The notes under the pieces were generated by a model. It saw nothing but the letters and a program-made list of their open reading frames with translations, had not been told where the DNA came from and did no database searches. From assembly GCA_012295225.1 (NCBI GenBank), contig WMKK01000017.1, positions 310,001 through 374,000 of the forward strand: a stretch of DNA of 64,000 bases, read 5' to 3'. This DNA is from Ostreococcus mediterraneus (lineage: Eukaryota; Chlorophyta; Mamiellophyceae; Mamiellales; Bathycoccaceae). Made by a program: the position numbers and the translations under genes. Positions 17,200-25,482 of this stretch are shown here, piece after piece; the stretch's first letter is position 1, and every line of letters starts with the position of its first letter.

Positions 17200-19242
17200 A
17201 TGGCGGCTTTGTGTTGCGCGGGACACGCGCCTGGCGCGCGCGCTGTGCGCGCGAGATGGATGACGAGCGCGACATCGCGTGCGCAGCGTTCGTCTGCGTG
17301 CGTGCGCTCGAGCGCGATCGCGCGTGAGGCGGAGAACGTGGATGCGGCGGCGGATCTCGCGGCGGCGTCGATCGCCCGAGCGGGCGCGGATGTCGCGTCC
17401 CGGCTCAAGGCTTTGATGGTTCTCGGACGCACGCGGCGCGCATCTGGCGATGGGGTGTGTCCTCAAGAGCGTAGGAATGCTATGACGCGCGTGATGGGAT
17501 GCGCGAGCGCGAGTTGGATTTACGTAGAGCTTGATGAGCGCGGGCGAACGCGCGCGAGCTGCGCGAGCGAGAGCGACGCGACGGCGGGCTACGGCGCGTT
17601 GTTGTGCGATGTCATCACCGGTCGGGCCCCTGGTGACGTGCTTGGGTTGGATGATTCGTTTGTAGACGCTATGCAGATTGGCATTGGGAGTAAAATGGAA
17701 AAGTCGCGCGCGAATGGTTTTAAGAATATGCTCGAGACGGCGAAGAAGCAGCTTCGCGCGCTCGAGGCGGGCGCGAGCGCGAACTCGGATCCGTTTCCAA
17801 GCTTGATCGTGCTCGCCGACGAAGTGCGTGCGCGTGGGTCGTTTGCGGCATCGCAGGCGAGCTATTTAGAGCCCGACGAGGGCAAAGTTCGCGCGCTCGT
17901 GGACGTATTGCAAGCGAAGAAGATTGGCATCGTCGCGCACTTTTACATGGATCCAGAGGTGCAGGGCGTGTTGATGGCGGCCAAAGCGTCGTATCCACAC
18001 ATTGCCATTAGTGATTCCCTCGTCATGGCGGATTTAGCGGTGAAAATGGTCGAGCAAGGATGCGAAACCATCGGGGTGCTAGGGGTTGATTTTATGTCTG
18101 AAAACGTGCGCGCGATCATCGACGAAGCAGGGCACGCGGACGCCAAGGTGTACCGCATGGCGGCCGAGGAAATCGGTTGTTCGCTCGCCGAAGCCGCTCA
18201 AAGTGTGAGCTATGACAGCTACTTGGATGACGCAGGGAACACCGCGAATTCCGTGCACGTGATTTACATCAACACTGGCTTGGACACCAAGGCGGCGGCG
18301 AACGCAAAGATTCCAACCATTACGTGCACGTCGTCCAACGTCGTGAGCACGGTGTTGCAAGCGGCGGCGCAAATTCCTGATGTAAACGTGTTTTACGGCC
18401 CCGATACATACATGGGTGGTAACCTCGCCGAGTTGTTGCGTCGCATGACGACGTGGGACGACGAAGACATCAAGGCGTTGCATCCGGCGCACGACAGAGA
18501 CACCATCAAGGCGTTGCTGCCACGCTTGCGTTACTTCAACGACGGCACGTGCATGGTGCACGATATGTTTGGCAAGGATGTGTGCGACACTGTGCGCAGC
18601 TATTACGGTGACGCCTACCAGACTGCGCACTTTGAAGTCCCGGGGGAAATGTTCAAGCTCGCCATGGAGGCGAAAGACCGCGGTTTAGGCGTTGTCGGAT
18701 CGACGCAAAACATCTTGGACTACACGTGCGCGCGCGTGGACGAAGCCATCGAGCGCGCGTTGCCTGAAGGCGAGCGATTGCGTTTCGTTCTCGGCACCGA
18801 GACGGGTATGGTGACGTCCATCGTGCGCGCGGTGCAATCGCGACTACGCGACGCCAAGGCGAAAGGGGTGGCGAATCTCGAAGCGGAAATTGTCTTTCCA
18901 GTGTCTTCAGACGCCATTACGCAAACGGGCGAAGCCGACGTCCCCGTCGTTCCGGGACCGAGCTCAGGCGAAGGCTGTTCCCTCGACGGTGGCTGCGCTT
19001 CCTGTCCATACATGAAGATGAATTCATACGACGCGTTGATGAAGATGTGCGATAAAGTCGGCTCGCCCGCGGGCGAAGCCATGTTAGCCGCGCAAGAGCC
19101 GCGCAAGTATGAGAGCGCCGACGGCGCGGGACCTTCAATCGCCGCGCAAGGGTGCTTACCGATTCTTCACATGCGACACTTCCAGAAGAACAAGACATTT
19201 TCCGACGCGCTCGTGGCGGACATCACCTCGCGACGACGATAA
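17200..19242 (+). CDS. QS: Quinolinate synthase with N-terminal SufE domain, plastid
   Basis: 680 aa from the ATG at 17200, chosen because it begins a normal transit peptide (MAALCCAGHAPGARA). Residues about 45-160 are a SufE domain with its acceptor cysteine in RVMGCASASWIYVE. A linker leads to NadA (about 205-680), which has IVAHFYMDPEVQGVLMA, TITCTSSNVVS, YGPDTYMGGN and GGCASCPYMKMN. These contain cysteines expected to hold the [4Fe-4S] cluster. NadA condenses iminoaspartate with dihydroxyacetone phosphate in NAD synthesis. Fusion to SufE is known from Arabidopsis QS and probably keeps the cluster repaired. This fusion is a plant-lineage trait and supports a green-alga source. Confidence 0.96.
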   Translation: MAALCCAGHAPGARAVRARWMTSATSRAQRSSACVRSSAIAREAENVDAAADLAAASIARAGADVASRLKALMVLGRTRRASGDGVCPQERRNAMTRVMGCASASWIYVELDERGRTRASCASESDATAGYGALLCDVITGRAPGDVLGLDDSFVDAMQIGIGSKMEKSRANGFKNMLETAKKQLRALEAGASANSDPFPSLIVLADEVRARGSFAASQASYLEPDEGKVRALVDVLQAKKIGIVAHFYMDPEVQGVLMAAKASYPHIAISDSLVMADLAVKMVEQGCETIGVLGVDFMSENVRAIIDEAGHADAKVYRMAAEEIGCSLAEAAQSVSYDSYLDDAGNTANSVHVIYINTGLDTKAAANAKIPTITCTSSNVVSTVLQAAAQIPDVNVFYGPDTYMGGNLAELLRRMTTWDDEDIKALHPAHDRDTIKALLPRLRYFNDGTCMVHDMFGKDVCDTVRSYYGDAYQTAHFEVPGEMFKLAMEAKDRGLGVVGSTQNILDYTCARVDEAIERALPEGERLRFVLGTETGMVTSIVRAVQSRLRDAKAKGVANLEAEIVFPVSSDAITQTGEADVPVVPGPSSGEGCSLDGGCASCPYMKMNSYDALMKMCDKVGSPAGEAMLAAQEPRKYESADGAGPSIAAQGCLPILHMRHFQKNKTFSDALVADITSRRR

Positions 19243-19610
19243 CGGACGCGTTGATAATTTGATTCGTTGTCTTCCTTCGTTTATTCGTTCTGGTTGTCAG
19301 ACAGATGACATCGTCGTCGCCGGTCGCCCTCCCATTCTTCGTTATTACATTCTTTACCGCCGCACGCCGCGGTCTTAGTCCTCCCTCAACCGTATTGATT
19401 GTGAAATACACACACGCACTACACGTAACGCACTATATTACCATACCAGTACGCGCATACATGCGCATTGGTACGCGCATTCGACGCCATACGGGGATCG
19501 TCTCAGCGTTTTTTAAAACCTGGCACCACTCAACCTTCTCCTCGCAGATATCTGTAATAACTCCTCAAAATCTTGTTCTTCTTCGTCATCCCACGCAAAT
19601 GGGGTCTCAT
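19243..19610. other. Convergent intergenic region, QS and FKBP
   Basis: This is relatively A/T-rich, with short repeats such as GTACGCGCAT/GCGCATTGGTACGCG near 19450-19480. It should contain the 3' ends of both genes. On the minus strand an acidic 32-codon frame (19513-19611) begins right at the FKBP stop in another frame; it is listed as a finding. No RNA gene is visible. Confidence 0.4.
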
Positions 19611-20357
19611 CTAGTTTTGTTCTTGTTGCGCTCCGGCGACGCCGCCACGAATCGGATCCTTTGCCACGCTCAAAAGCTCCAAATCCAACGTAATCGTCGC
19701 CCCCGGCGGAATTTCCTGCACCTCCAAATTCCCGTACGCGTACTCCGGAGGCACAATCATCCGTCGCACCGTCCCCACGCCCATACCCTTAATCCCTTCG
19801 TTAAACGCCGGAATAAACGGCCCACCGGGCGTTCCAGACTTCGCGCCGACGTTAAATCCAATCGGCGTCCCTCCGGTCACGCCCGCGCCCTGCCGACTCG
19901 TCCCGATGGTGATGTTTCGAAACTTCAAGTCATAATGCACCGCCACGCGCGCGCCCTTGGGCACGCCTCCAGTCGCCCCGCTCGCGCCCTTCAAGTCGTA
20001 ATACAGAATCGGCGGCTTGGTGCCGGGGATTTCTTGAAACTGCTCGATGGGAATGCCGCCCGTGGGACCGCCGCTGAGCTTGGCGAGCGCCGGCGCCGAT
20101 GCGAGCGGCGCGAGCGCGAGGAGCGCGAGCGCGCTCCGACGGGCGATCACCAATACGTCGTCCGCGTCCTCGTCCGCGTCGTCGTCCTGCGCCGCCGATC
20201 GCGCGGCGATGCGTCGCGCCACGGGCCAACGCGCGCGGCGATGCGCGATCGATGGTGCGGCATCACGATGCGCCGTTCGCGCGCCGAATCGACCACTAAC
20301 AGACGATCGCGCGGTACGAACGCGCGGTGCACACGCGTGCGCGTGCGTCGCGAGCAT
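19611..20357 (-). CDS. Thylakoid-lumen FKBP-type peptidyl-prolyl isomerase
   Basis: 248 aa. The N-terminus is a two-part targeting peptide: a basic transit region, an acidic DDDADEDADD patch, then a twin-arginine motif and hydrophobic core (ARRSALALLALAPLASAPALA), as for Tat import into the thylakoid lumen. The FKBP fold follows with GARVAVHYDLKF, FIPAFNEGIKGMGVGTVRRM and IVPPEYAYGN, then a final TITLDLELLSV strand. The insert SGATGGVPK and a long glycine-rich loop are typical of lumenal FKBPs. Most plant lumenal FKBPs have weak isomerase activity and act in photosystem assembly. The exact subfamily cannot be fixed from sequence alone. Confidence 0.9.
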   Translation of the reverse strand: MLATHAHACAPRVRTARSSVSGRFGARTAHRDAAPSIAHRRARWPVARRIAARSAAQDDDADEDADDVLVIARRSALALLALAPLASAPALAKLSGGPTGGIPIEQFQEIPGTKPPILYYDLKGASGATGGVPKGARVAVHYDLKFRNITIGTSRQGAGVTGGTPIGFNVGAKSGTPGGPFIPAFNEGIKGMGVGTVRRMIVPPEYAYGNLEVQEIPPGATITLDLELLSVAKDPIRGGVAGAQQEQN

Positions 20358-20543
20358 GGCGCGCGTGCACAGGCGCGGCGCGCGACGACGTGTGGCGACG
20401 CAGCGAAACCGTTACTTCCATTTCATTCACTCTTCATTCACGTTCGCGCGTCGATTGGATGCCTTCGCGCGCGCCGTCACCGCTCGCGAGGTTGTTCGCG
20501 GCGTCTTCAGCGTGTGCGCCGCAGGTGCGCGCGATGCGATGCG

Positions 20544-20757
20544 ATGCGATGCGCGCGCGACGACGACGACGACGATAACGACGACGAAAGTTGGGTGAGT
20601 GACTGACACGTAATTGTGAAACTGGTATTGATTCGTCGAATAGGTGACGACATACGCCGCGTGCGTGCGTGGGAAGGCGGCGGATATCGCCAAGAACGAT
20701 TGCTTGCGCGAGTTTGAGGCGTTGCGTGCGTGTGTGCGCGCGGTCAAGGGGAAGTAG
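20544..20757 (+). CDS. Small twin-cysteine protein, NDUFAF8-like, two exons
   Basis: My model: exon 1 20544-20594 (MRCARDDDDDDNDDESW), intron 20595-20643 (GTGAGT...AATAG with CTGAC near the donor), exon 2 20644-20757. It encodes 54 aa. Exon 2 reads VTTYAACVRGKAADIAKND, then CLREFEALRACVRAVKGK. The YxxCV, CxxEFxALRxC pattern with a C-x9-C spacing matches the core of NDUFAF8 (C17orf89), a small complex I assembly factor of the mitochondrial intermembrane space. Its stop lies 8 bp before the RTF2 start. The frame is too short for ordinary gene calling and is split by a 49-nt intron. Exon 2 is convincing; exon 1 and its start are less certain. Confidence 0.62.
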
Positions 20758-20765
20758 AGCGCCGC

Positions 20766-21566
20766 ATGGGTTTGGACGGCGGTACTACGGCGACGCGCTC
20801 GGACATACTTCGCGGTGCATCTTGGGCGTTAAACACCGCTGAGGCGTCGCGAAGCACGCGCGGTGGGTGCATTGGGTCGAATTTCGTGCACAAGGGCGAG
20901 ACGGTAGAGCGTGCGGTGGCGAGGACGTCGGCATGGTCCTCGTGCGCGTTGACTGGGGCGGAGCTGAGCGCGGCGCGAGGCGTGTGCGCGTGCCGTTTAG
21001 GGCGATTGTACGACAAGCAAACGATCGTAGAGTTTATTTTGGGCAAATTAGGAAAATTTACCACCAAGGAGTCGACGTTCATGGTGGCGAACGTGTTGGG
21101 TGACGAGGAAAAGTCCAAGGCGACGAGACATTTGCGTAGCGCAAAGGATTTCTTTGACGTTCACCCGACGCAAAGTAAAGATGGTGATGGATTTGAGTGT
21201 CCGATACGCGGCGTGAAAGCCACGAGCGGGGTTGATTTTGTCGCCATGCGGCCGTGTGGGTGCGTATTAAGCGCGGCGGCGGTGAAAGCGGTTGCTGGAG
21301 GGCGAGACACGGCGACGGCGAAGACGTGCCCGGCGTGCGACGCGCCCTCATCTTCGGAGCATCCGTTACCGATTAATTCCAAAGACCCAGACGTACTCAG
21401 AGCGCTACGCGCGGCGTGCGAACAAATACACGAGGTCGAGGCGCTGGCTGAACAGGAGGCGCGGAAGAAGAGGCATAAGAAGCATCGCCGAGACCGCGCG
21501 ACGGATGAGCCGCAGCCGAAACGTCTCTCTACAACCGCGGCGCAGTCGTCAAGTAGTCGCGAATGA
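20766..21566 (+). CDS. RTF2: Replication termination factor 2 (RTF2)
   Basis: 266 aa from the ATG at 20766, because MGLDGGTTATRSDILRG matches the invariant MGxDGGTxxxR start of the family. Residues about 70-110 (SSCALTGAELSA, then RLGRLYDKQTIVEFILGKLG) are the degenerate first RING half; DFVAMRPCGCVLSAAA and KTCPACDAP form the second. The tail is basic (KKRHKKHRRDR) and probably nuclear. RTF2 acts at stalled replication forks, and in plants it is also reported to affect splicing. The frame continues upstream to a non-ATG codon, but the family signature fixes the start. A 54-aa gene ends 8 bp upstream. Confidence 0.92.
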   Translation: MGLDGGTTATRSDILRGASWALNTAEASRSTRGGCIGSNFVHKGETVERAVARTSAWSSCALTGAELSAARGVCACRLGRLYDKQTIVEFILGKLGKFTTKESTFMVANVLGDEEKSKATRHLRSAKDFFDVHPTQSKDGDGFECPIRGVKATSGVDFVAMRPCGCVLSAAAVKAVAGGRDTATAKTCPACDAPSSSEHPLPINSKDPDVLRALRAACEQIHEVEALAEQEARKKRHKKHRRDRATDEPQPKRLSTTAAQSSSSRE

Positions 21567-21937
21567 ATGACAACCCCTGTGTGAACACACGCACGACATG
21601 TTTACTAGCCAAATACTAGATTGTACCGGTACATTAGAACTCAAGAACATCGAGCGCCGTGTACTTGGTCGACGCGTCGGCGCCGCTCCCCAGGTACCGC
21701 CCGCGGCCGCGCCCGCGCCCGCGCCCGGCCGCGCCCACAAACACCGTATACGTGACGACGACACATCGATGCGCATCGACGCGCCACACAGAAGAGTTTT
21801 AAAGTACACACGTATCGCATATCTCATCGTTTCACAGTCGTCGGCGTCAATCTCGCGTCACGGTGTCGAGTTTCCCCAAAACATCAAATATATTTTCGGA
21901 GCTGCAGCACCAGTACCGTACATCCATTTTCCGACAC

Positions 21938-21970
21938 GGAGTCCCTACACGTCGACCAATCATGACTCAA
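21938..21970 (+). promoter_or_regulatory. CCAAT/TGACTCA module, copy 1
   Basis: GGAGTCCCT at 21938-21946 is followed 7 nt later by GACCAATCATGACTCAA at 21954-21970. The same two words recur at 27850-27878 and 31804-31862. CCAAT is the NF-Y site and TGACTCA the AP-1/GCN4-type bZIP site; which factors bind here is unknown. Confidence 0.55.
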
Positions 21971-22026
21971 GTCGATCTATTTTATATACCTAAACCTTGA
22001 ACCTGTATTCCATTCTTAAATTCCTC

Positions 22027-22049
22027 ACCAGTTAACGACTCAAGGGACC
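22027..22049 (+). promoter_or_regulatory. Diverged copy of the CCAAT/GACTCAA module
   Basis: ACCAGTTAACGACTCAAGGG resembles ACCAATCATGACTCAAGAAC from copies elsewhere, with the ACCA and GACTCAAG parts conserved. The CCAAT core is lost, so it may not function. Confidence 0.35.
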
Positions 22050-22220
22050 CACTCAGTGATGATCTATGGGTTTGATTTCCTTTTCTAGCAAAGATTTTAG
22101 TATTGGATATACAGTACTGTATAGAAGTCTATATAGGTATTATGATGTGTCACGCGATAAATCATGGAGTCCCTGTCGCTCTGTGTTCGTAACTCGTCGA
22201 GACAATTCGAACGTGGCTCT

Positions 22221-22280
22221 GGAGAGGAATTTATGGAGAGGATTTATGGAGAGGAATTTAGATTGAGCAGAGGAATTTAT
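22221..22280 (+). repeat. Imperfect 13-14 bp tandem repeat
   Basis: Three adjacent units of GGAGAGGAATTTAT (14, 13 and 13 bp) are followed by a fourth, degenerate unit after GATTGAGC. The purine-rich repeat lies in AT-rich non-coding DNA 77 bp downstream of the NVL stop codon. Confidence 0.75.
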
Positions 22281-22356
22281 AGATCGAGCGCCGCGCGCGC
22301 GTATGACGTGACGTATCGATGGTTTGGCTTGGATTATAATCACACAATAGTATGGA

Positions 22357-25218
22357 CTACGTCGTGGCGAGTTCAGGCGCATCGCCGTCGCCGGTATCGT
22401 CGTCGTCGCGAATGCGTTTATTCGGCTTGGTTGGCGCGCGAAGGTTTTCGACGGATTCCGAACGCCGCGGCGCCTTGTTGATGCTGCCGCACTCGCGACG
22501 AAGCTTTCGCCTGAGCTCATCGTAACGCGCGTGATCACTCTTACTCACCGACGGCTGGACTTTTGTGAAGGCGTCTTGGAAATGCTCCATCGTAACGAGC
22601 GGGGTTGAGGTATCGACGGTCATCGATTTCAACGCCGCGACGCACGCCTCGCGTACGAGCGCCGCCAAATCCGCTCCGCTAAACCCATCGCACGATGCGC
22701 TCTGTGCGATGCGTGCGATGTTCACCCCCGGTGCGATTGGAGTTTTACGCGTTAATGTCGTTAAAATCGCCACCCGTCCATCCATTGGTGGTAACGGCAC
22801 GTACAATAATTTATCCAAACGTCCGGGGCGAAGCATGGCGGGATCAATCATATCCGGCCTATTCGTCGCCGCAATCAAAAACGTCGCATTTCTCGCCTCA
22901 AGTCCATCCATTTCCGTCAACAGTTGATTAACCACGCGCTCAGCAGATGTGTTATCGCCACCGCTTCCGCGGCGCGGCGCAAGGGAATCCATTTCGTCAA
23001 AGAACAACACGCACGGGCTCGCCGAACGCGCGCGTTGAAACAACGTCCGCACCGCCCGTTCGCTCTCCCCGACGTACTTGTTGAGCAACTCTGGGCCTTT
23101 GATGGAGATAAAATTCGCGCACGCCTCGTTCGCGGTGGCTTTGGCGACCAATGTCTTCCCACATCCGGGTGGACCGTAGAGAAGCACGCCGGTGGAAATG
23201 TTCAAACCCATGGCTTGGAAGCGTTCGGGATGGGCGATGGGTTCGGCGATGCTAAATCTGAGCTCTTCGCGTATCTCCGTGAGCGAACCGACGTCGTCCC
23301 ACGTGACGTTGGGAGTGGTGGTGAAACCCTCGCGCTGTGCGGACGGTTGCACGCGCGTGAGCGCCGAGGTGAAGTCGTCCATGGTGATGGCCAAGTCTTC
23401 GAGTTCGAGCTCAGTCAACGCGCGTGGGTCGGCGAGTCTGCCGGTGGCGAGCTTGATTTCTTTATGTTCGGTAGTCGTGGAGGTGGTTCCGGCGTCGTCC
23501 ATGGTTGCATCTTTCGTGGCGTCGCCGTCTTCAGCGTCAGCGTTGAGTTTCTGGAAAATGCGCGTCACGGCAGATGCCGCGGCTTCTTTAGCGAGCGCGG
23601 ATAAATCCGCGCCGACGTAGCCTGGCGTTTTCTTGGCAATGTCACGTAAATCCAAATCCCCGCTTAGGCGTAACTTTGTGGCTTGTACGCGCAAGATGCG
23701 TTCGCGTGCGGCTTCATCGGGAATTCCAAGCATGATTTCGCGATCGAAGCGACCGGCACGACGAAGGGCAGCATCCATGCCGTCTGGTCTATTCGTCGCG
23801 CCGATGACGGTGACGTGTCGGCGACATCTCGCCAAACGGTCGACTTCATCTGCGTTGGATACGGATGATTGTAACTCATCCATCGATGCTAATAACTGTG
23901 CGACGATGCGACGCTCCATTTCACGTTGCGCACTTTCGCGTTTAGGCACGATGGCATCGATTTCATCAATAAAGATGATGGATGGCGCGTGCGCGGCGGC
24001 GGTGGTGAACAATTCTCGAATTTTCGCCTCTGACTCACCGCTCATCCCGCTCACAATCTCAGTGGCGGCGATGGAGAAGAACGGTACCTTTGCTTCTTGT
24101 GCAATGGCGTGCGCTAAAGTTGTCTTTCCGCATCCAGGCGGTCCGTGCAGAAGCACGCCGCGCGGAGGATCGACGCCGAGCCACGCGTAAAGCTCTGGGT
24201 GCATCAACGGACACAGAATCAACTCACGAATCGCTACGAGCGAGTCTTCGATACCACCCAAGTCGGTCAAACGTACCGAGCGCGGTGTCGTCATTTGCGC
24301 GAACGCCTTGACTGCGTTGTTCGTTCGACCGAAATCGTCTTCATCCAAGCTTTCGCTGTCGCTCCCCGCGCGGCCGCTACGCTTTCTTCGGTGACCTTTT
24401 CCCTTCTTCCCCTTTTTCTCACGCTTTTTCTTTGCCACGTGTTCAATTTTCACTCCTCGGTCATTTATCTGTATCGAATTTCCCTTCGCCTTGGCTTCAG
24501 CAACGGCGCGTACGGCGCGCTCGTGCGCGCTCGCCTCTGACGTCGTCGCTTTTTTTGTCCCCGCGAGCGCGCGTTCCTCTTCTTCCAGCTTCAAAGCCCT
24601 CTGCGCCGCAGCAGCGACCACCTCTGGTGCCGCAAACGCAGGCCGTACAGTCGCCGCCTCCCGCGCCGCGCTCTCGCTCGCACCACCTGCAATACTCGTC
24701 GTCGTCGTAGCCGCGTTTTCGCCTCTCGCGCCGCCCGAAACGTCCCCGTCACCCTCATCACTCTCCGACGACGTCTCAGACCCACTCGACGACTCGCTAT
24801 CGTCTTCATCCGTTTCATACTCACCACTCGAACTCTCATCCGGGTGATCATCCGAACACTCGCCGCTCATCCGCCCGAACGCTCCGACGTCGTCGTCCTC
24901 CGCGTCCGCGTCCGCTCCACCAGCCTTCGCCTTCTTCGCATCATCCCGTCGCTCACACTCCGCGATCGCCTTCACCACCGCGCGCTTAAATGGATTCAAT
25001 GCTTTTCTCGCGTACTGTCTGTATGTTTCGCGCAGATGCGCCACGACTTCGTCGAGGTCGCGCAATGCGCTCGGAGCGTTCTGGCGGCTGCGCGCGAAGG
25101 CTTGAATGCGCGGGAGCAAAAGCGCATCGGCGGACGTGTACTTGGCGTGCACCACGGGCGCGTTCGATGCGTTGATGTCAAAGTCGCTGCGGATTTTGAC
25201 CGGTTTGGCGTTTGGCAT
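22357..25218 (-). CDS. NVL: NVL/Rix7-type double AAA ATPase (ribosome biogenesis)
   Basis: 953 aa from the ATG at 25218; the frame continues 64 codons further but that part is not family-like. The N-terminal region (about 15-95, [20 protein letters not shown]) resembles the NVL nucleolin-binding domain. An acidic and Lys-rich linker with [17 protein letters not shown] is a probable nuclear/nucleolar signal. Two AAA modules follow, each with GPPGCGKT and a Walker B of the DEID/DEMD type. The second has the [20 protein letters not shown] arginine-finger region. Rix7/NVL extracts factors from pre-60S particles. Cdc48 itself is excluded by the N-terminal domain. The gap to DDM1 upstream is 264 bp. 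Confidence 0.9.
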   Translation of the reverse strand: MPNAKPVKIRSDFDINASNAPVVHAKYTSADALLLPRIQAFARSRQNAPSALRDLDEVVAHLRETYRQYARKALNPFKRAVVKAIAECERRDDAKKAKAGGADADAEDDDVGAFGRMSGECSDDHPDESSSGEYETDEDDSESSSGSETSSESDEGDGDVSGGARGENAATTTTSIAGGASESAAREAATVRPAFAAPEVVAAAAQRALKLEEEERALAGTKKATTSEASAHERAVRAVAEAKAKGNSIQINDRGVKIEHVAKKKREKKGKKGKGHRRKRSGRAGSDSESLDEDDFGRTNNAVKAFAQMTTPRSVRLTDLGGIEDSLVAIRELILCPLMHPELYAWLGVDPPRGVLLHGPPGCGKTTLAHAIAQEAKVPFFSIAATEIVSGMSGESEAKIRELFTTAAAHAPSIIFIDEIDAIVPKRESAQREMERRIVAQLLASMDELQSSVSNADEVDRLARCRRHVTVIGATNRPDGMDAALRRAGRFDREIMLGIPDEAARERILRVQATKLRLSGDLDLRDIAKKTPGYVGADLSALAKEAAASAVTRIFQKLNADAEDGDATKDATMDDAGTTSTTTEHKEIKLATGRLADPRALTELELEDLAITMDDFTSALTRVQPSAQREGFTTTPNVTWDDVGSLTEIREELRFSIAEPIAHPERFQAMGLNISTGVLLYGPPGCGKTLVAKATANEACANFISIKGPELLNKYVGESERAVRTLFQRARSASPCVLFFDEMDSLAPRRGSGGDNTSAERVVNQLLTEMDGLEARNATFLIAATNRPDMIDPAMLRPGRLDKLLYVPLPPMDGRVAILTTLTRKTPIAPGVNIARIAQSASCDGFSGADLAALVREACVAALKSMTVDTSTPLVTMEHFQDAFTKVQPSVSKSDHARYDELRRKLRRECGSINKAPRRSESVENLRAPTKPNKRIRDDDDTGDGDAPELATT

Positions 25219-25482
25219 GGCGAACGCGCGCGCGAGGCGCGTGCGTGAGTGAGGAGGGAGCCACGCGGTGATTGAGGCTTGATGTCGACTCGGGCGTCGA
25301 CGACGGTTTCGGTTGGCGTCGTACGCGAGGTGTTTAGGGCGAGGCACGCGCGAGCGTGTGATGATGGTGATAAGAATGAAAACAATGTATGTATATTGTG
25401 TGTATTCCATGGGTTTTGGTGGAATGGGATGGTGGCGGTGGCGGTGGTTTGTGTATTGTGCTTCGCCTTCGCCGCGCGTTGT

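Larger units (their letters stand above)
21567..22356. other. AT-rich 790-bp gene-poor stretch with repeats
   Basis: This is the longest stretch in the window without a recognisable gene, lying between the convergent ends of RTF2 and NVL. It holds two copies of the GACCAATCATGACTCAA module (one good, one diverged), extra GAGTCCCT words (21939 and 22165), and a tandem repeat at 22221-22280. A GC-rich island sits at about 21660-21760. On the minus strand of this island is a 54-codon open frame without a start codon (21634-21798). Because it is flanked by two gene ends, the promoter-like module suggests an unseen transcript. Confidence 0.55.

Noticed and set aside
19305-20606. 433-codon plus-strand frame over the FKBP gene
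   Set aside because: It is the reverse shadow of the FKBP gene. Only its last 17 codons (20544-20594) are kept, as exon 1 of the twin-cysteine gene.
21549-21827. 92-codon minus-strand frame with an ATG
   Set aside because: The translated sequence is low-complexity and unlike a protein; the alternative frame (21634-21798) looks better but lacks a start.
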